Below are positions 46,938-56,650 of a stretch of 64,000 nt of DNA, one piece after another (position 1 is the first letter of the stretch; each line of letters begins with the position of its first letter). The translations under genes and the position numbers were made by a program. Source of the DNA: Bimuria novae-zelandiae CBS 107.79. Lineage: Eukaryota; Ascomycota; Dothideomycetes; Pleosporales; Didymosphaeriaceae. The stretch lies in NCBI GenBank assembly GCA_010015655.1, contig ML976737.1, positions 57,511 through 121,510 of the forward strand, given 5' to 3'. The notes under the pieces were generated by a model. It was not told where the DNA came from and made no database searches. It saw only the letters and a list, made by a program, of their open reading frames with translations.

Positions 46938-48413
46938 ATGGCCTGGAAACAGCTGGAGCCCACCGCTCCGCACGTCACATATGCCGTGATCACATTCTTC
47001 CTCCTCGGCTACGCTATCTTCTCGCTCTTGATCCGGAATCGACTACACCTCTCTGAACCGCCTCTGGCTACAATTTTTGGTATTATTGTTGGACCAAAAG
47101 GACTGGCTTTCCTACGACCGTATGACTGGGGCTTCGGCGACGATGTAGTCCAAGAATTCACCCGCCTCATCGCAGGCATCCAATGCTTCGCCGTCGGTCT
47201 AGAGTTACCACAGCACTACTTCACCAAGGGCGGCAACTGGAAGGACGTAGCGATACTGCTCGGCCCCGTGATGACATTCAGCTACCTCGTCTGCGCCGCC
47301 TTCGTCGTCGTCCTCTTCGAAACCGACATCGCCACCGGCCTCGTCATCTCGGCGTACCTCACGCCCACCGACCCCGTACTCGCCGCCTCCGTCCTTTCAA
47401 ATTCCCAGTTCAGCACGCGCGTGCCCAAACGCGTGCGAGATCTTCTCTCTGCCGAATCTGGCGTCAACGACGGCGTCTCCTTCCCCTTCCTGTACCTCGG
47501 CCTCAGCATCATCACGCGCTCCACGCTCGGGGGGATCCTGAAGAAATGGATCCTGATCACGGTCCTGTACCAGTGCTTCTTCGGCACGCTGCTAGGTCTC
47601 GCGATAGGGTATACCTTCAGCCGCGTGTTCACCTTCAGCCACTCCCGCGGACTCATGGGCTCGGCGTCCTACCTGTCGTTCTACCTCCTCCTCGCGGTCT
47701 TCAGCCTCGGCGTCGCAGCTACCCTCGGCGTCGACGACTTCCTCGTCACCTTCTTCGCAGGCATTGGCTTCTCGCACGGCGGCAACTTCCCCACCGCCGA
47801 CGCGCGGCTCCCCGTCATCATCGACCTCGTGCTCAACTCAACCATGTTCGTCTTCTTCGGCGCCATGATCCCCTGGGCGTCCTTTTCGCATCTCGACTTG
47901 ATCACCCCCGGGAGATTGTTCGGGCTGCTCGCGCTCATCCTCGTGTTTCGCAGAATACCGGTGGTTTACGCAATGTACAAGCTGCGCTTCCTCCCGCATA
48001 TCGTGACGTCCACGGAAGCGCTTTTCGCAGGGCATTTTGGACCGATGGGCGTCGGCGCGCTGTTCCTCGCTATCGAGGCCCGCGCGCAGCTCGAGACGGA
48101 TACGTCACTTCCGCTGCCGTCCCCGCCGGGTCATCTGCCAGTGGAAGAGCAGAGGACGGTTACGCTGGTGTGGCCGATTATTTGCTTCGTGGTGCTGGGC
48201 AGCGTGCTCGTGCATGGACTAAGCACGCTGGCTATCAGCGTGGGCGGACACTTTGCGCGGAAGGAAGGGGAGCGGGCGCCGCTGATTGGGACCGAGTCGG
48301 AGGGGTTGTATGGGATGGTTTTTGATGAAGAAGACAGGGAGTTTGGAGAGGAGAATGAGGAAGATGGGGATGAGGAGGATGTTAGGCGGAATGCGCTGTA
48401 TAGAGGGACGTAA
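46938..48413 (+). CDS. Plasma-membrane-type Na+(K+)/H+ antiporter, CPA1/NHA fungal family
   Basis: Intron-free, 491 residues with about 12 hydrophobic segments. It exchanges cytosolic Na+ or K+ for protons and is the fungal Nha1/Sod2 type important for salt tolerance and pH balance. Start MAWKQLEPTAPHVTYAVITF matches the family. LSEPPLATIFGIIVGPKGL follows, then the transport core TPTDPVLAASV (residues 142-152) and ESGVNDGVSFPFLYL (173-187), where the Asp residues correspond to ion-binding positions of these antiporters. Later segments include GVDDFLVTFFAGIGFSHGGNF and GHFGPMGVGALFLAIEA. The cytosolic tail is short and very acidic (EEDREFGEENEEDGDEEDV), unlike the long tails of yeast Nha1. 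The stop lies 11 bp before the poly-G run, so the 3' UTR carries it. Confidence 0.92.
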   Translation: MAWKQLEPTAPHVTYAVITFFLLGYAIFSLLIRNRLHLSEPPLATIFGIIVGPKGLAFLRPYDWGFGDDVVQEFTRLIAGIQCFAVGLELPQHYFTKGGNWKDVAILLGPVMTFSYLVCAAFVVVLFETDIATGLVISAYLTPTDPVLAASVLSNSQFSTRVPKRVRDLLSAESGVNDGVSFPFLYLGLSIITRSTLGGILKKWILITVLYQCFFGTLLGLAIGYTFSRVFTFSHSRGLMGSASYLSFYLLLAVFSLGVAATLGVDDFLVTFFAGIGFSHGGNFPTADARLPVIIDLVLNSTMFVFFGAMIPWASFSHLDLITPGRLFGLLALILVFRRIPVVYAMYKLRFLPHIVTSTEALFAGHFGPMGVGALFLAIEARAQLETDTSLPLPSPPGHLPVEEQRTVTLVWPIICFVVLGSVLVHGLSTLAISVGGHFARKEGERAPLIGTESEGLYGMVFDEEDREFGEENEEDGDEEDVRRNALYRGT

Positions 48414-48423
48414 GGGATCGGGG

Positions 48424-48468
<45 letters not shown>

Positions 48469-48812
48469 TGTCATAGGTAGTGCAGTCTTGAAGGAAAACA
48501 GAAAATGGAAGATTGAATGAGCAAATAGATGTGCTTGTCGTTCCGCCCTGTTATCTTGCTGATGATAGCTGGGAGTTGAGAGCGGTGGTGTTATTGAGCC
48601 ATCGAGTACTGACATCCACCGTGCCGTGCTATGGGAGTGAACTCGATCACACATGATAAGATGTAGTTTCATCAGTGTAAACGCAAGACGCTTTTTCACA
48701 AAACTGTACATCAAGTCGCTCTCGCGATGTAACAATCAAATCCTGTATTAAAAAAAAAAAAAAAAAAAAGACGGACGTAAAGTACACCACCTTTTGTACA
48801 AATTATAATACC
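48414..48812. other. Intergenic: antiporter 3' flank to the RIPed block
   Basis: Holds the G run (48425-48466), an ordinary stretch, and a 20-nt A run (48750-48769) after which composition turns AT-rich. The A run marks the gene/transposon boundary and could be a relic poly(A) tail of a retroposed sequence, but no retroposed body was identified. Confidence 0.55.
48425..48466 (+). repeat. 42-nt homopolymer G run
   Basis: Uninterrupted G from 48425 to 48466, just after the antiporter stop codon, preceded by GGGATCGGGGC. Such a tract can form G-quadruplexes in DNA and in the transcript. Exact length is likely unreliable in any assembly. Confidence 0.9.
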
Positions 48813-48982
48813 TGTCGCAAAAGCTCACTCGCTCCTCGCTAGAGCTTGTTACGCCAAGCAGCTAAGTAACCAAACACGTAATCCTCTTAAACCTATAAAT
48901 AGCTAGGCGTCTTAGTAAAACTTCTTCTTTTTAATAAATTTTATTTATAAGCTTCTTAATTAAAGTTAACTACACGTAATAA
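48813..48982 (+). repeat. 5' LTR of the 1.76-kb element
   Basis: About 170 bp. It retains TGTCGC at the start and the CCTATAAATAGC TATA-like motif, and aligns with 14932-15093 and with 50402-50570. Its end is ambiguous by a few bases (..CACGTAATA). Confidence 0.7.
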
Positions 48983-50401
48983 TTATAAGCCTAGTACCTT
49001 TATAATACTTTATAATATACTTACTCTATACTAATTAATAATTATACTAATAAATAATTTTTTACTTTTTATTATTCTTACGCTTACGTCCTACTATCTT
49101 ATATTTTATAATAAAGCCTAACTATGCGATAACCTTTATAAAGCTCTTAATAAGTAACTAACTTATAAATTATAACTTATTCCTACCTTAGTGTATATAG
49201 CTTAAGTATCACGCGAACTTTTAAGTAGATAAATATATATAATTAGGCTTTAGAGCTACTAAACTTAAATACTAAAAGTAAGCGCTATAAGCTAAAGTCT
49301 ATTATTTATACTTAGCTTATAATAAAGCTTTAGGTACTCTAGAACTAGGTTTATATTATAATTAATTTATAAAAGCTAGGGCTTATAATACTATAGTTAG
49401 GTAATTAGTAAACGCTATAGGCGCTAATAAGAAAACTTAAGAATAATTTTTATCTAAGTAATAATAACTAGAAGGAGCAGGTATAATATATATATAAAGA
49501 GGTTACCCTACGTCTATAACGTAGCAGAACAACAGACATAACAAAATAACTATCTAAATAGAACCGCGCACACGCCAACTCCGTGTTTTTAAATTTCTTA
49601 AAAATAAAGAGTATAATACTAATAAAGAATTTCCTACGCTTAGTATTACGATATAATCCTAAGTAGGCTTAGAGAGAGCTTAATAACCTATCGCGACCAG
49701 GCGCAGTAGCAACTCTATCTCTAGAGGGATATGCTCACTGGCTCGCGCAGCTCGGCCAAACAACAAAGCACGCAGGCATGTACGCTACGCTCGCAGGGCG
49801 CACTCCTAATACGAACTACAAGTGCCTATGTAGAGCAAATGGCCAGCATCGATAGAAGCCTACAAAATGTAACCGCCTATAGTATGCGCTCCAGGGAGAA
49901 GCATCTTATAAGCTCTATAATAAACTTATAAGTAAAAAGATTAGTAAAATTAAGAGCTAAATTTAAAAAGATTAGTAAAAAGTATTATCAGCTAAGCTTA
50001 AACTAAAGGGGTAGGTAGAAAGCTTTTTAGAATTTTTAAGAAATATTAAAGTATAAATTATAATAAGCCTATAGGTAAATAAGCCTTTGCTAGCTAGGCA
50101 CTATAATTCTATAACTACTTATTTTTATTTATTTATATACGCAGGTACTTGCGTAAGTCACGTTATAAGTAAATAATTATCTTTAAATATTTATTAAAGC
50201 TTTATAATAGAAGTATACTACTTATTATTTCTTTACTTTTTTTATTATTAAACTTTATGTAAACTAGCTACTTAGACTACTTACTTAGTAAGCTAGGGAT
50301 CTAAGCCAGATGCCTTTTAAGCTTTATACGTAATTTTACTATTTTTTATACTTTAAATTACTATTTAGCTCTTTTTGCTATGCTCTAAGAGCTAAGGGGT
50401 A

Positions 50402-50570
50402 TATTATAAAAGCTTACTTACTTCTTACTAGAGCTTATTACGCTAAGTAGCTAAGTAACTAAATATATAATCCCTCTAAACTTATAAATAGCTAGGCGTC
50501 TTAGTAGAACTTTCTCTCCTTAATAGACTTTGTTTACAAGCTCCTTAATCGAAGTTAACTATGCGTAATA
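50402..50570 (+). repeat. 3' LTR of the 1.76-kb element
   Basis: About 169 bp ending TATGCGTAATA, preceded by AGAGCTAAGGGG in the polypurine-tract position. The body aligns with the 5' LTR; differences are mostly C/T and G/A. Confidence 0.7.
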
Positions 50571-50964
50571 ATACTAATACTAACTAAAACCTCTTTACGC
50601 TGTCTATGTGTATTTTTTTTTAAAGCATTATAGCGGAATCTCGCTAACTAGCAACTCCCGCAGACGACATGGCCCGCGGGATAGGCTCTCGATATACAGA
50701 TTGGAGTGCCTTGCAGGGCCTTCAGGGACGTCGAGATCGGTAATTTAGAAAGAAGGGTTTTACCGTGGTGGTGAACCGCTTGGAAACACTAGGGAAGGCC
50801 TGCAATACTTGGCGCCCGGCGGAGAATACATTAGATGTTCGGTCTTGCCTCTGGCGGGATGTAAATAGTAGAACGCCATGTGATACGCCGCGTAGTAGCG
50901 CGAACTACTCCATATACCGTGCCTTGGCCGCTAATGCATGTTAGGATCCCAACGTCCGAAATAC
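50571..50964. other. GC-richer, non-RIPed island in the AT-rich block
   Basis: About 50625-50960 has normal composition (for example GACATGGCCCGCGGGATAGG) between two RIPed elements. No open frame or known motif. It is either unique DNA captured between insertions or a single-copy fragment never targeted by RIP. Confidence 0.55.
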
Positions 50965-51099
50965 GCTGGTAAAATAGGTTAGGTTGCAAGGGCCACATCT
51001 GGGTCTAACTAAGCAGAACACCAAAATTCTAAACTTTAACTCTCTATAAATTTTTAAATATAAGGGCTATACTTTTGCAAATTTAGTACAAGGTGTACC
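50965..51099. mobile_element. One end of the 429-bp MITE family
   Basis: Runs parallel to 20164-20305: AAATAGGTTAGGTTGCAAGG, then GGGTCTAACTAAGCAGAA, TTCTAAACTTTAACTC and ACAAGGTGTACC. The second inverted repeat was not found downstream, so only one arm and part of the core survive. Confidence 0.7.
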
Positions 51100-52640
51100 G
51101 TAGCTTGGCAGTTGGCGCGCCGCGTCACTGAACGCGCCACCCTAACATAATCGCTCGGCCAGCAACATGAGGCTACTAAGCCACCTATAATTAATATTAT
51201 TATAAGAATTTTTAGAGTTAAGGTCTTTAAGGCCTATAGATAATTACTAGCTATTTAAATTATTAATATTTACTTAGTATTTAAATTATTTACCTCCTGC
51301 ACGACTTTAAGGTAGATGTAATAAATAAGTCCTTATTAATATTTATTGCCTTACGCTAATACTATTTTTTAATAGCTTTATTAAAAGGCTTTAAAATATT
51401 CCTACTACATAATTTAAATATTTTATATTACATTTTTAGAGTTAACTTTATATCTTATAGGCCTATTACTTAAGGCGTTACTTAGTAGCTTGATTAGTCT
51501 TTTACTTTGCGCGTGTATTTTTAGTAGTTACTTAAATAATACACCTTTTCTAGAGTAACCTTATTTTCAGCTACTAGTTAGCTTAATAGGCTTTTACTTA
51601 CTTACTTTTTTAAAGCTATAATTACTACTTTTTAGTATCTTTTTAGTGTTAACGATTACGGACCCGCTATATACTATAAGGTAACTAAAAAATAGGTCTA
51701 CTATAATACTTATCTAGCTAATTAAGAAGCAAAAGTTTATTTTATTTTAAGCATTTTTTCTATATTGCTAGAGCCTTCTATAGGCCTTTATTTTTATACT
51801 TTAAGAGTTACTTTTATATAAAAATTAAGTATATAGTTTAACTTAGCTTTTTAGCTTTATTATTACCCCCTGTATTAATGATAGCCTTTAGTAGCTAGTT
51901 AATCTTACTCTAATCTAAATCACCAAGTATTAAAGTTAAGCTTTTTTATAGTTATTAATTAAAAGGTATAGTTTAATTAAATTACTTAAGGATAGTGATT
52001 AGATTTAGTAAGGAAATATTTATAGGTTTAAAGACCTAAAGGATTAATAGCTATCTTATAGTACTAACTTAGGCCTTTTAAAATAGGCTAAAGAAGTCTC
52101 TTTTAATAATATAGGCTAGCCCCTAGCTATTCTATAGAAAGGCTAATAGCTTATTTAAATACGCTACTAATAGAGGCTTAAATATGCAGATATTAAGAGG
52201 CTATAACGTATAGGTTAAATAAGGTAGATAGATAGCTAATAGGACCCTATTATAATTATAATAGTTAATAAAATCTATAGCTATTAAGGATTAATAGTTA
52301 ATATAATTATCTAGCTTTTAACTTTATAAAGTAATTAAACACTTGTTAAAGCTATGTAAGGCCTATCTAATTACTTAACTAGTTAAATTTAGATATAGTA
52401 ATAAAGGCTAAATAGTGTTAAGGGTTAAGATCCTCAACCTAGCTTAATTATATATTTATAGAGTTGGTCCGTGAGCGGCAGATGTTGGCGGTGCATGGGA
52501 TGACGAAATGTGATCCTAGTAACTTAGAAGTAATAGTATACAATTATCTAGTACGTTTTGCGGTATTTCCCACCAAGTTTTATATATAGCCTTAATAAAA
52601 GGTCCATACTTTTTATTATTATTACTAAAACCTAAAAATA
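51100..52640. other. AT-rich RIPed DNA, unclassified
   Basis: 51100-51180 keeps normal composition; from there to about 52450 all frames are broken and the DNA is TpA-rich. I could not recognise RT, integrase or transposase motifs on either strand. A GC-richer patch follows at 52460-52510. Confidence 0.5.
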
Positions 52641-52904
52641 GCTATTGTACAGAGCTCTGCAGCCTCAAGTTTGGCCGAGCTGTTCTGGAACTTTTGGTGT
52701 TGAGCGCGCATTGACCTCGCACACACGGTAACTGCCAAGGCACGGTAGCTTATTTCTAGCTATTTCGACTCTGCCAGAGCCGGTGAACTCTAGGCAGCAC
52801 CATTTCGTTCGAACAGACAACGAACAATATAGAGCCTAAAGATCCTTGTCTAGAAGGCCTTGCATTTACTCTCTGCGTAGTCCTTAACTTCTTCTCGCGT
52901 ATCA

Positions 52905-54191
52905 ATGGCATATCCGCACTATAAGACTGTGGAGCTCAGGCGTAATCACATTCCCGTGGGGCTCTTCACACTAGGGTATACGTCACATCCTCTCGAATAC
53001 GACCCCAACGCCTACATTCCCATAACGGGCTGTTGCAACGGATCACGCGTTCACTTGTACGTCACCTACGACGACTTCGAGAGCTTCTTGGTCAACGGAC
53101 GCACGCTTGCGTGGCTAGCCGACCAACTCCCGCCATACTGCGGCTGGTGGCTACCTTCCGAGCCTAGAAACTACAGATCCAACAAGCGCGTCGCGATACG
53201 CGATTTCTTTAATATACCGCCCGAGGACCCTTCGCGTTGGGCTCTTCTCCCTGGTACACACTCCGAGGGCACAAACATGGTCGTGCCGGCGTGGAAGAAG
53301 AGCCACCTGCTATCTCTGCCTAAAGAGCTACGGCTGGAGATATGGAAATGGACGCTGACAGATCCGTCTGTGCCTGAGCTCGTTGTGAACATTGGAAGGG
53401 AGAAGAAGGAAGCGTACCAGCACTCAGCGACGGGACCCGTCGTTCCACGCGTGATAACTTGGCTGGAGCCAAGGCAGAAATGTGGCCTTGGTCTGGGTCT
53501 ACTGCAGACGAACCGCTTCATCTACGAAGAAGCTCTCCCTCTGCTTTATCGATCGGTTCGATTCGCGCTAGTTGACCATTTGGGCATCTTCCCGTTGTTT
53601 TTAGGCTCTTTGTCAACGCACGCGCGGTCGTTAATTCGCCATATCAAGCTTCAAGTCCCCAGGCAGATCTACGATATCGATATCTTCGGCGATCCGGCCA
53701 TGCCGTTATTCCACTGGGCGGTGACGTGCGCGCAGGTCGCAACGCTCAGCGGACAGCTCAGAGATGTCGAGGTAGAAGGCTTATTTATGGATTCCGGTTT
53801 TTCGAATGCGAGTATCCGACGCTCCATTCTTTTTCCTTTGTGTAAGATCAAGACACGCAAACTATTCGGAAAAATCAACAATAAAGAGGCAGATTCATTG
53901 TTGGCCAGCGCCGAGCAGGAGCTGGAAGTGAAAGTTGCATTACGCAAGGAGCGAGCTGAGGCGGAGGCTGTCGCTGACGGAAGCAACGAGCCTGAAAGTG
54001 CAGAAAGTGCGAGTGAAGATGGGGACAACCTGACCATCATGCCCAGCGTCGAAGTTTTCAAGCGAGGGCTGACCCCGCACATGTCGCAATTACACATCGG
54101 AGAAGGCAGCTCTGTTGACGATATCGACACCTTGCTAGAAGACTGGGACGTGATCAGCTATAAGAGTGGCGCTTCGACACCCAGATGTTGA
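52905..54191 (+). CDS. DUF7730/F-box-like domain protein
   Basis: Intron-free, 428 residues. Residues 133-150 (KSHLLSLPKELRLEIWKW) are an F-box-like LP-ELRLEIW motif, and 201-216 (QTNRFIYEEALPLLYR) give the LQTNR-IYEEALPLLY signature seen with it in the large DUF7730-type families of filamentous ascomycetes. F-box proteins recruit substrates to SCF ubiquitin ligases, but for DUF7730 proteins this is not shown. Residues 1-120 form a separate folded-looking part with many Tyr/Trp. An acidic Ala/Glu-rich linker lies at about 345-380 and the C-terminus is Ser/Asp-rich. It lies right at the edge of the AT-rich block, typical for this expanded family. The first Met, MAYPHYKTVE, is used. Confidence 0.75.
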   Translation: MAYPHYKTVELRRNHIPVGLFTLGYTSHPLEYDPNAYIPITGCCNGSRVHLYVTYDDFESFLVNGRTLAWLADQLPPYCGWWLPSEPRNYRSNKRVAIRDFFNIPPEDPSRWALLPGTHSEGTNMVVPAWKKSHLLSLPKELRLEIWKWTLTDPSVPELVVNIGREKKEAYQHSATGPVVPRVITWLEPRQKCGLGLGLLQTNRFIYEEALPLLYRSVRFALVDHLGIFPLFLGSLSTHARSLIRHIKLQVPRQIYDIDIFGDPAMPLFHWAVTCAQVATLSGQLRDVEVEGLFMDSGFSNASIRRSILFPLCKIKTRKLFGKINNKEADSLLASAEQELEVKVALRKERAEAEAVADGSNEPESAESASEDGDNLTIMPSVEVFKRGLTPHMSQLHIGEGSSVDDIDTLLEDWDVISYKSGASTPRC

Positions 54192-54536
54192 CCGCCGAGT
54201 TACATGTCCAGACGCAGTAGTGATTCGTGGTCGGACGCAGCGTCGACAATTGCTGAGGCGCAGGAGCTGTCCCGGGATGAGGTGTTGGAATAGTTAAATA
54301 CCGTGCACCAAGTCAAATCTTCAGAAGTTCTTGTGACGTACAATTTGAAGTGTGTGAGGGCTTCTATTCCCTGAGTATCTAGGAATACATCACGTCGTGC
54401 CTACGCAAAAGTACAAGACATGCCCTGACCGCACTTCTAGCGGCGAGAATGTCTTGAAGAAGCATCAATGTGAATTCGTCCCCGTGCAAGTGTCCATTCG
54501 GATCAAGGAGAAGCAAAAAGAAAAGCTTTCGCTGAA
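54192..54536. other. Intergenic between the F-box-like gene and tRNA-Glu
   Basis: Gene 3' flank. 54195-54300 continues with a Ser/Asp-rich reading frame after the stop (SRRSSDSWSDAASTIAEAQE), so the protein may once have been longer or spliced. Nothing else was recognised. Confidence 0.5.
54515..54524 (-). terminator. RNA polymerase III terminator of tRNA-Glu
   Basis: On the minus strand TTTTCTTTTT follows 13 bases after the tRNA 3' end; runs of four or more T terminate Pol III. Confidence 0.75.
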
Positions 54537-54629
54537 TTCCGATACCGGGAATCGAACCCGGGCCTTGCCGGTGCCTTCCAGAGCGAGCCCTATGAAAGCG
54601 GCATATCCTAGCCGTTAGACCATATCGGA
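54537..54629 (-). tRNA. tRNA-Glu (anticodon UUC) with intron
   Basis: The minus strand folds as a full tRNA: acceptor TCCGATA/TATCGGA, D-arm TGGTCTAACGGCTAGGATA (A box), anticodon stem TGCCG/CGGCA with loop CTTTCA + C, and T-arm CCGGGTTCGATTCCCGG (B box), discriminator A. The identity elements and sequence are those of fungal tRNA-Glu. An intron of about 21 nt (TAGGGCTCGCTCTGGAAGGCA) sits one base 3' of the anticodon, the canonical position for splicing by the tRNA endonuclease. CCA is not encoded, as expected in eukaryotes. A T-rich terminator follows. Confidence 0.95.
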
Positions 54630-54864
54630 TTACAAGTTTGGAGGCTTAATCAATATATATAGTAAAAAAGCAAGATCCCTCTGCGAGAACTGCGAGATTG
54701 GAGCCACCAGTGACTCAAGATGTGTTGGAGAAGTCGATAGCGGGGCAAATGCGGGGTAGAGAGCCGACCATTGGCCCAAATTGTTGAGCTGCTCAAAGCG
54801 TGACAACGCGTCAAGCAAAGCGCGTCTCGCCAAACTCATTCGCGCGTGCACGTCGACGACCACC

Positions 54865-56650
54865 ATGGCGCCCGGCAGCAGCACCACCGACTTCAGCAGA
54901 GCGATCGAGGCTATGAATGTGGACTGTCCACGGCAGCCGGTTCCTCGACCTATGAAGGAGTTGAGTTACGAAGTGACCAACCACGTCAACGCGTACCTGG
55001 ACCACCACCGCTGTAGGTAGTCGATACTGCGACCTGCCGTGATACTAACACCCGCCAGATGAACAAGCCTTTGTTTTCCTACAATCGCTCCTCGCCGCTG
55101 GCACCTCTATATCGGTGCCTTCGAAACCCCATGCCGGGCTGTTAGCGCCAGTTGCGCAGCTTGCTCTCGCTTCCACACTTGTCGTTTACCCGCCTATCAC
55201 CACCAAAGCGACCTCCGCGGATGCCCTCAAAGGCTCCGATGCAGCCGTACGATATTTGCGATGCGTACACGATACAGTTGACCTGCCCGTTTACAAGACA
55301 ATAAGGGCGGCCTTCACCTTCTCTGACACGCGATGGCGAGGTCCCGCTCTTCTTGGCCAGCCCTCCAGCCCATCATCTGCCTTTACGCATCGTGCCGAGC
55401 AGCTGCATGTTGTTGCCGCAAATTCGAAGAGCCTCTGGTCCTGCGCAGAGGACTTCTGGCACGTTGTTGGGTGGGCCTTCAATTGTTCCGTCATACACAA
55501 GAAGCGATGGGCCAGATGGAAGCTGTGGCTGGAGCTCATGCTGGATTTCCTTGAAGCCGATTGGGACAGTTGCATCAAGAAGAATAACCCACTTCCGGAA
55601 AGGGTCGCCAAGTTGCAGGAGAGCCTCATCTGGCGGTACATCACCAGCCGAGAACCCCTCGCAGGGAACACGAGAAAGAGGATGTTTGCAGCGATACTGG
55701 CGACTGGTGATTCACGATCGTGCAAAGATTTCCCAGAGGTGTGGCTCGAAGAAACGGCGGAAGCGAAACAGCGGGATACTCACAGGAAAGACACTGGTCC
55801 CATTGACATCGACGCAGGAGACATGGACGATTATGGGGGTGATGAAGAGGACGTGGAGATGCAAGATGCACCTCAGCCAGCTGTTAAGCGAGAAACATCA
55901 AGGAGGACAAATACCTCGCAGACCTCGGAATATTTCCTGCCGCCGCTGGAAGACACCTTCATACCCGACTACGAGGCTGCAGTAGCAAGATTGGGTGGCA
56001 TCGACGCTGTGGATCTACGCCAACGTTTCATAGCTTTGGTACGTTCTCAACCACTATGATGATTGCTATCTAACTGTTTGTAGCTCGCGAAAGTCACAAA
56101 GGAATTGCGCCAACAATTCACCTCTCTCTCGGGCCTCTGTGACACACTTGCGTCGCAGTTGAGGTATTTCCCGGTTCATGTTTTGCATGTTCTGGTAACC
56201 ACCTCGCGACTGCTTCCCGCCGAACAAGTAGCTCTCAACGTTACTATTCTGACCGCTGCTTTGACGTTCGACCATTTCATCGACTGTACCGCTAGGTCGC
56301 CTACGCAAACAGAGTTCATAGAGTACTTGCTTCCGCTTCGCGCGTCGGAAGATAGGTTCACGGCGAACGCAAAAGTTTCACTATTATTAGAGCAAGTGTT
56401 CATGTACATGATGAACAACAAGCGGAAGGGTAAAAAAGAGCTTAAATTCACCAACCCTCTGCGGGTAGCTGTTGAAACTGGCATCGAGCACAGAAATAGC
56501 GTCAAAGGCAGGAAAGACAGCCCTGAAGAGAAGGAGCAGGGCAAGGCCTTGTTGGATACCAGCTCGCAGCGGTTGAGCGGCCTGTTGTACTTGTTGAAGA
56601 TCATCAAGGCCAAGGTGCCAGAAAGGGAAAGTCCACGGAAAAAGAGGTGA
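54865..56650 (+). CDS. Conserved filamentous-fungal protein, unknown function
   Basis: Three exons (54865-55012, 55059-56038, 56084-56650; introns of 46 and 45 bp, the first with a perfect TACTAAC branch point) give 564 residues. The start at 54865 has the context CCACCATGG; an upstream Met at 54781 is in frame but less likely. It is mostly helical: VTNHVNAYLDHHRYEQAFVF, a Trp-rich core (CAEDFWHVVGWAFNCSV, KKRWARWKLWLELMLDFLEADW, QESLIWRYI) that I recall from uncharacterised Pezizomycotina proteins, an acidic linker (DAGDMDDYGGDEEDVEMQD), then LRYFPVHVLHVLVTTSRLLPA and KVSLLLEQVFMYMMNNKRK, ending in a basic tail. The acidic and basic patches suggest a nuclear protein (inference). No enzyme motif. 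Confidence 0.83.

Larger units (their letters stand above)
48813..50570 (+). mobile_element. 1.76-kb LTR element, same family as 14932-17135
   Basis: LTRs at 48813-48982 (starting TGTCGCAAAAGCTCAC) and 50402-50570 (RIPed TATTATAAAAGC) flank an interior collinear with 15094-16963 but about 0.4 kb shorter. The primer site after the 5' LTR (ATTATAAGCCTAG) matches the half-tRNA-iMet type with one more change. Flanks ATACC and ATACT are a likely 5-bp duplication with one C-to-T change. The gag-like region is better preserved here: LAQLGQTTKHAGMYATLAGR and CLCRANGQHR around 49745-49855. No RT or integrase, so non-autonomous or internally deleted. Confidence 0.75.

Noticed and set aside
47183..48325. 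380-codon + strand frame rich in Arg/Pro
   Set aside because: Out-of-frame shadow of the antiporter gene in GC-rich codons; no domain, while the overlapping frame is a clear transporter.
41006..48413. Possible biosynthetic gene cluster
   Set aside because: The genes are housekeeping (N-glycosylation, mitoribosome, chromatin, sphingolipid control, ion transport), with no backbone enzyme such as a polyketide or peptide synthetase.
54397..54618. 73-codon + strand frame over the tRNA
   Set aside because: Antisense to a well-folded tRNA-Glu gene; not coding.
55353..55985. 210-codon + strand frame
   Set aside because: Shadow of the 564-residue gene in another frame, without recognisable features.
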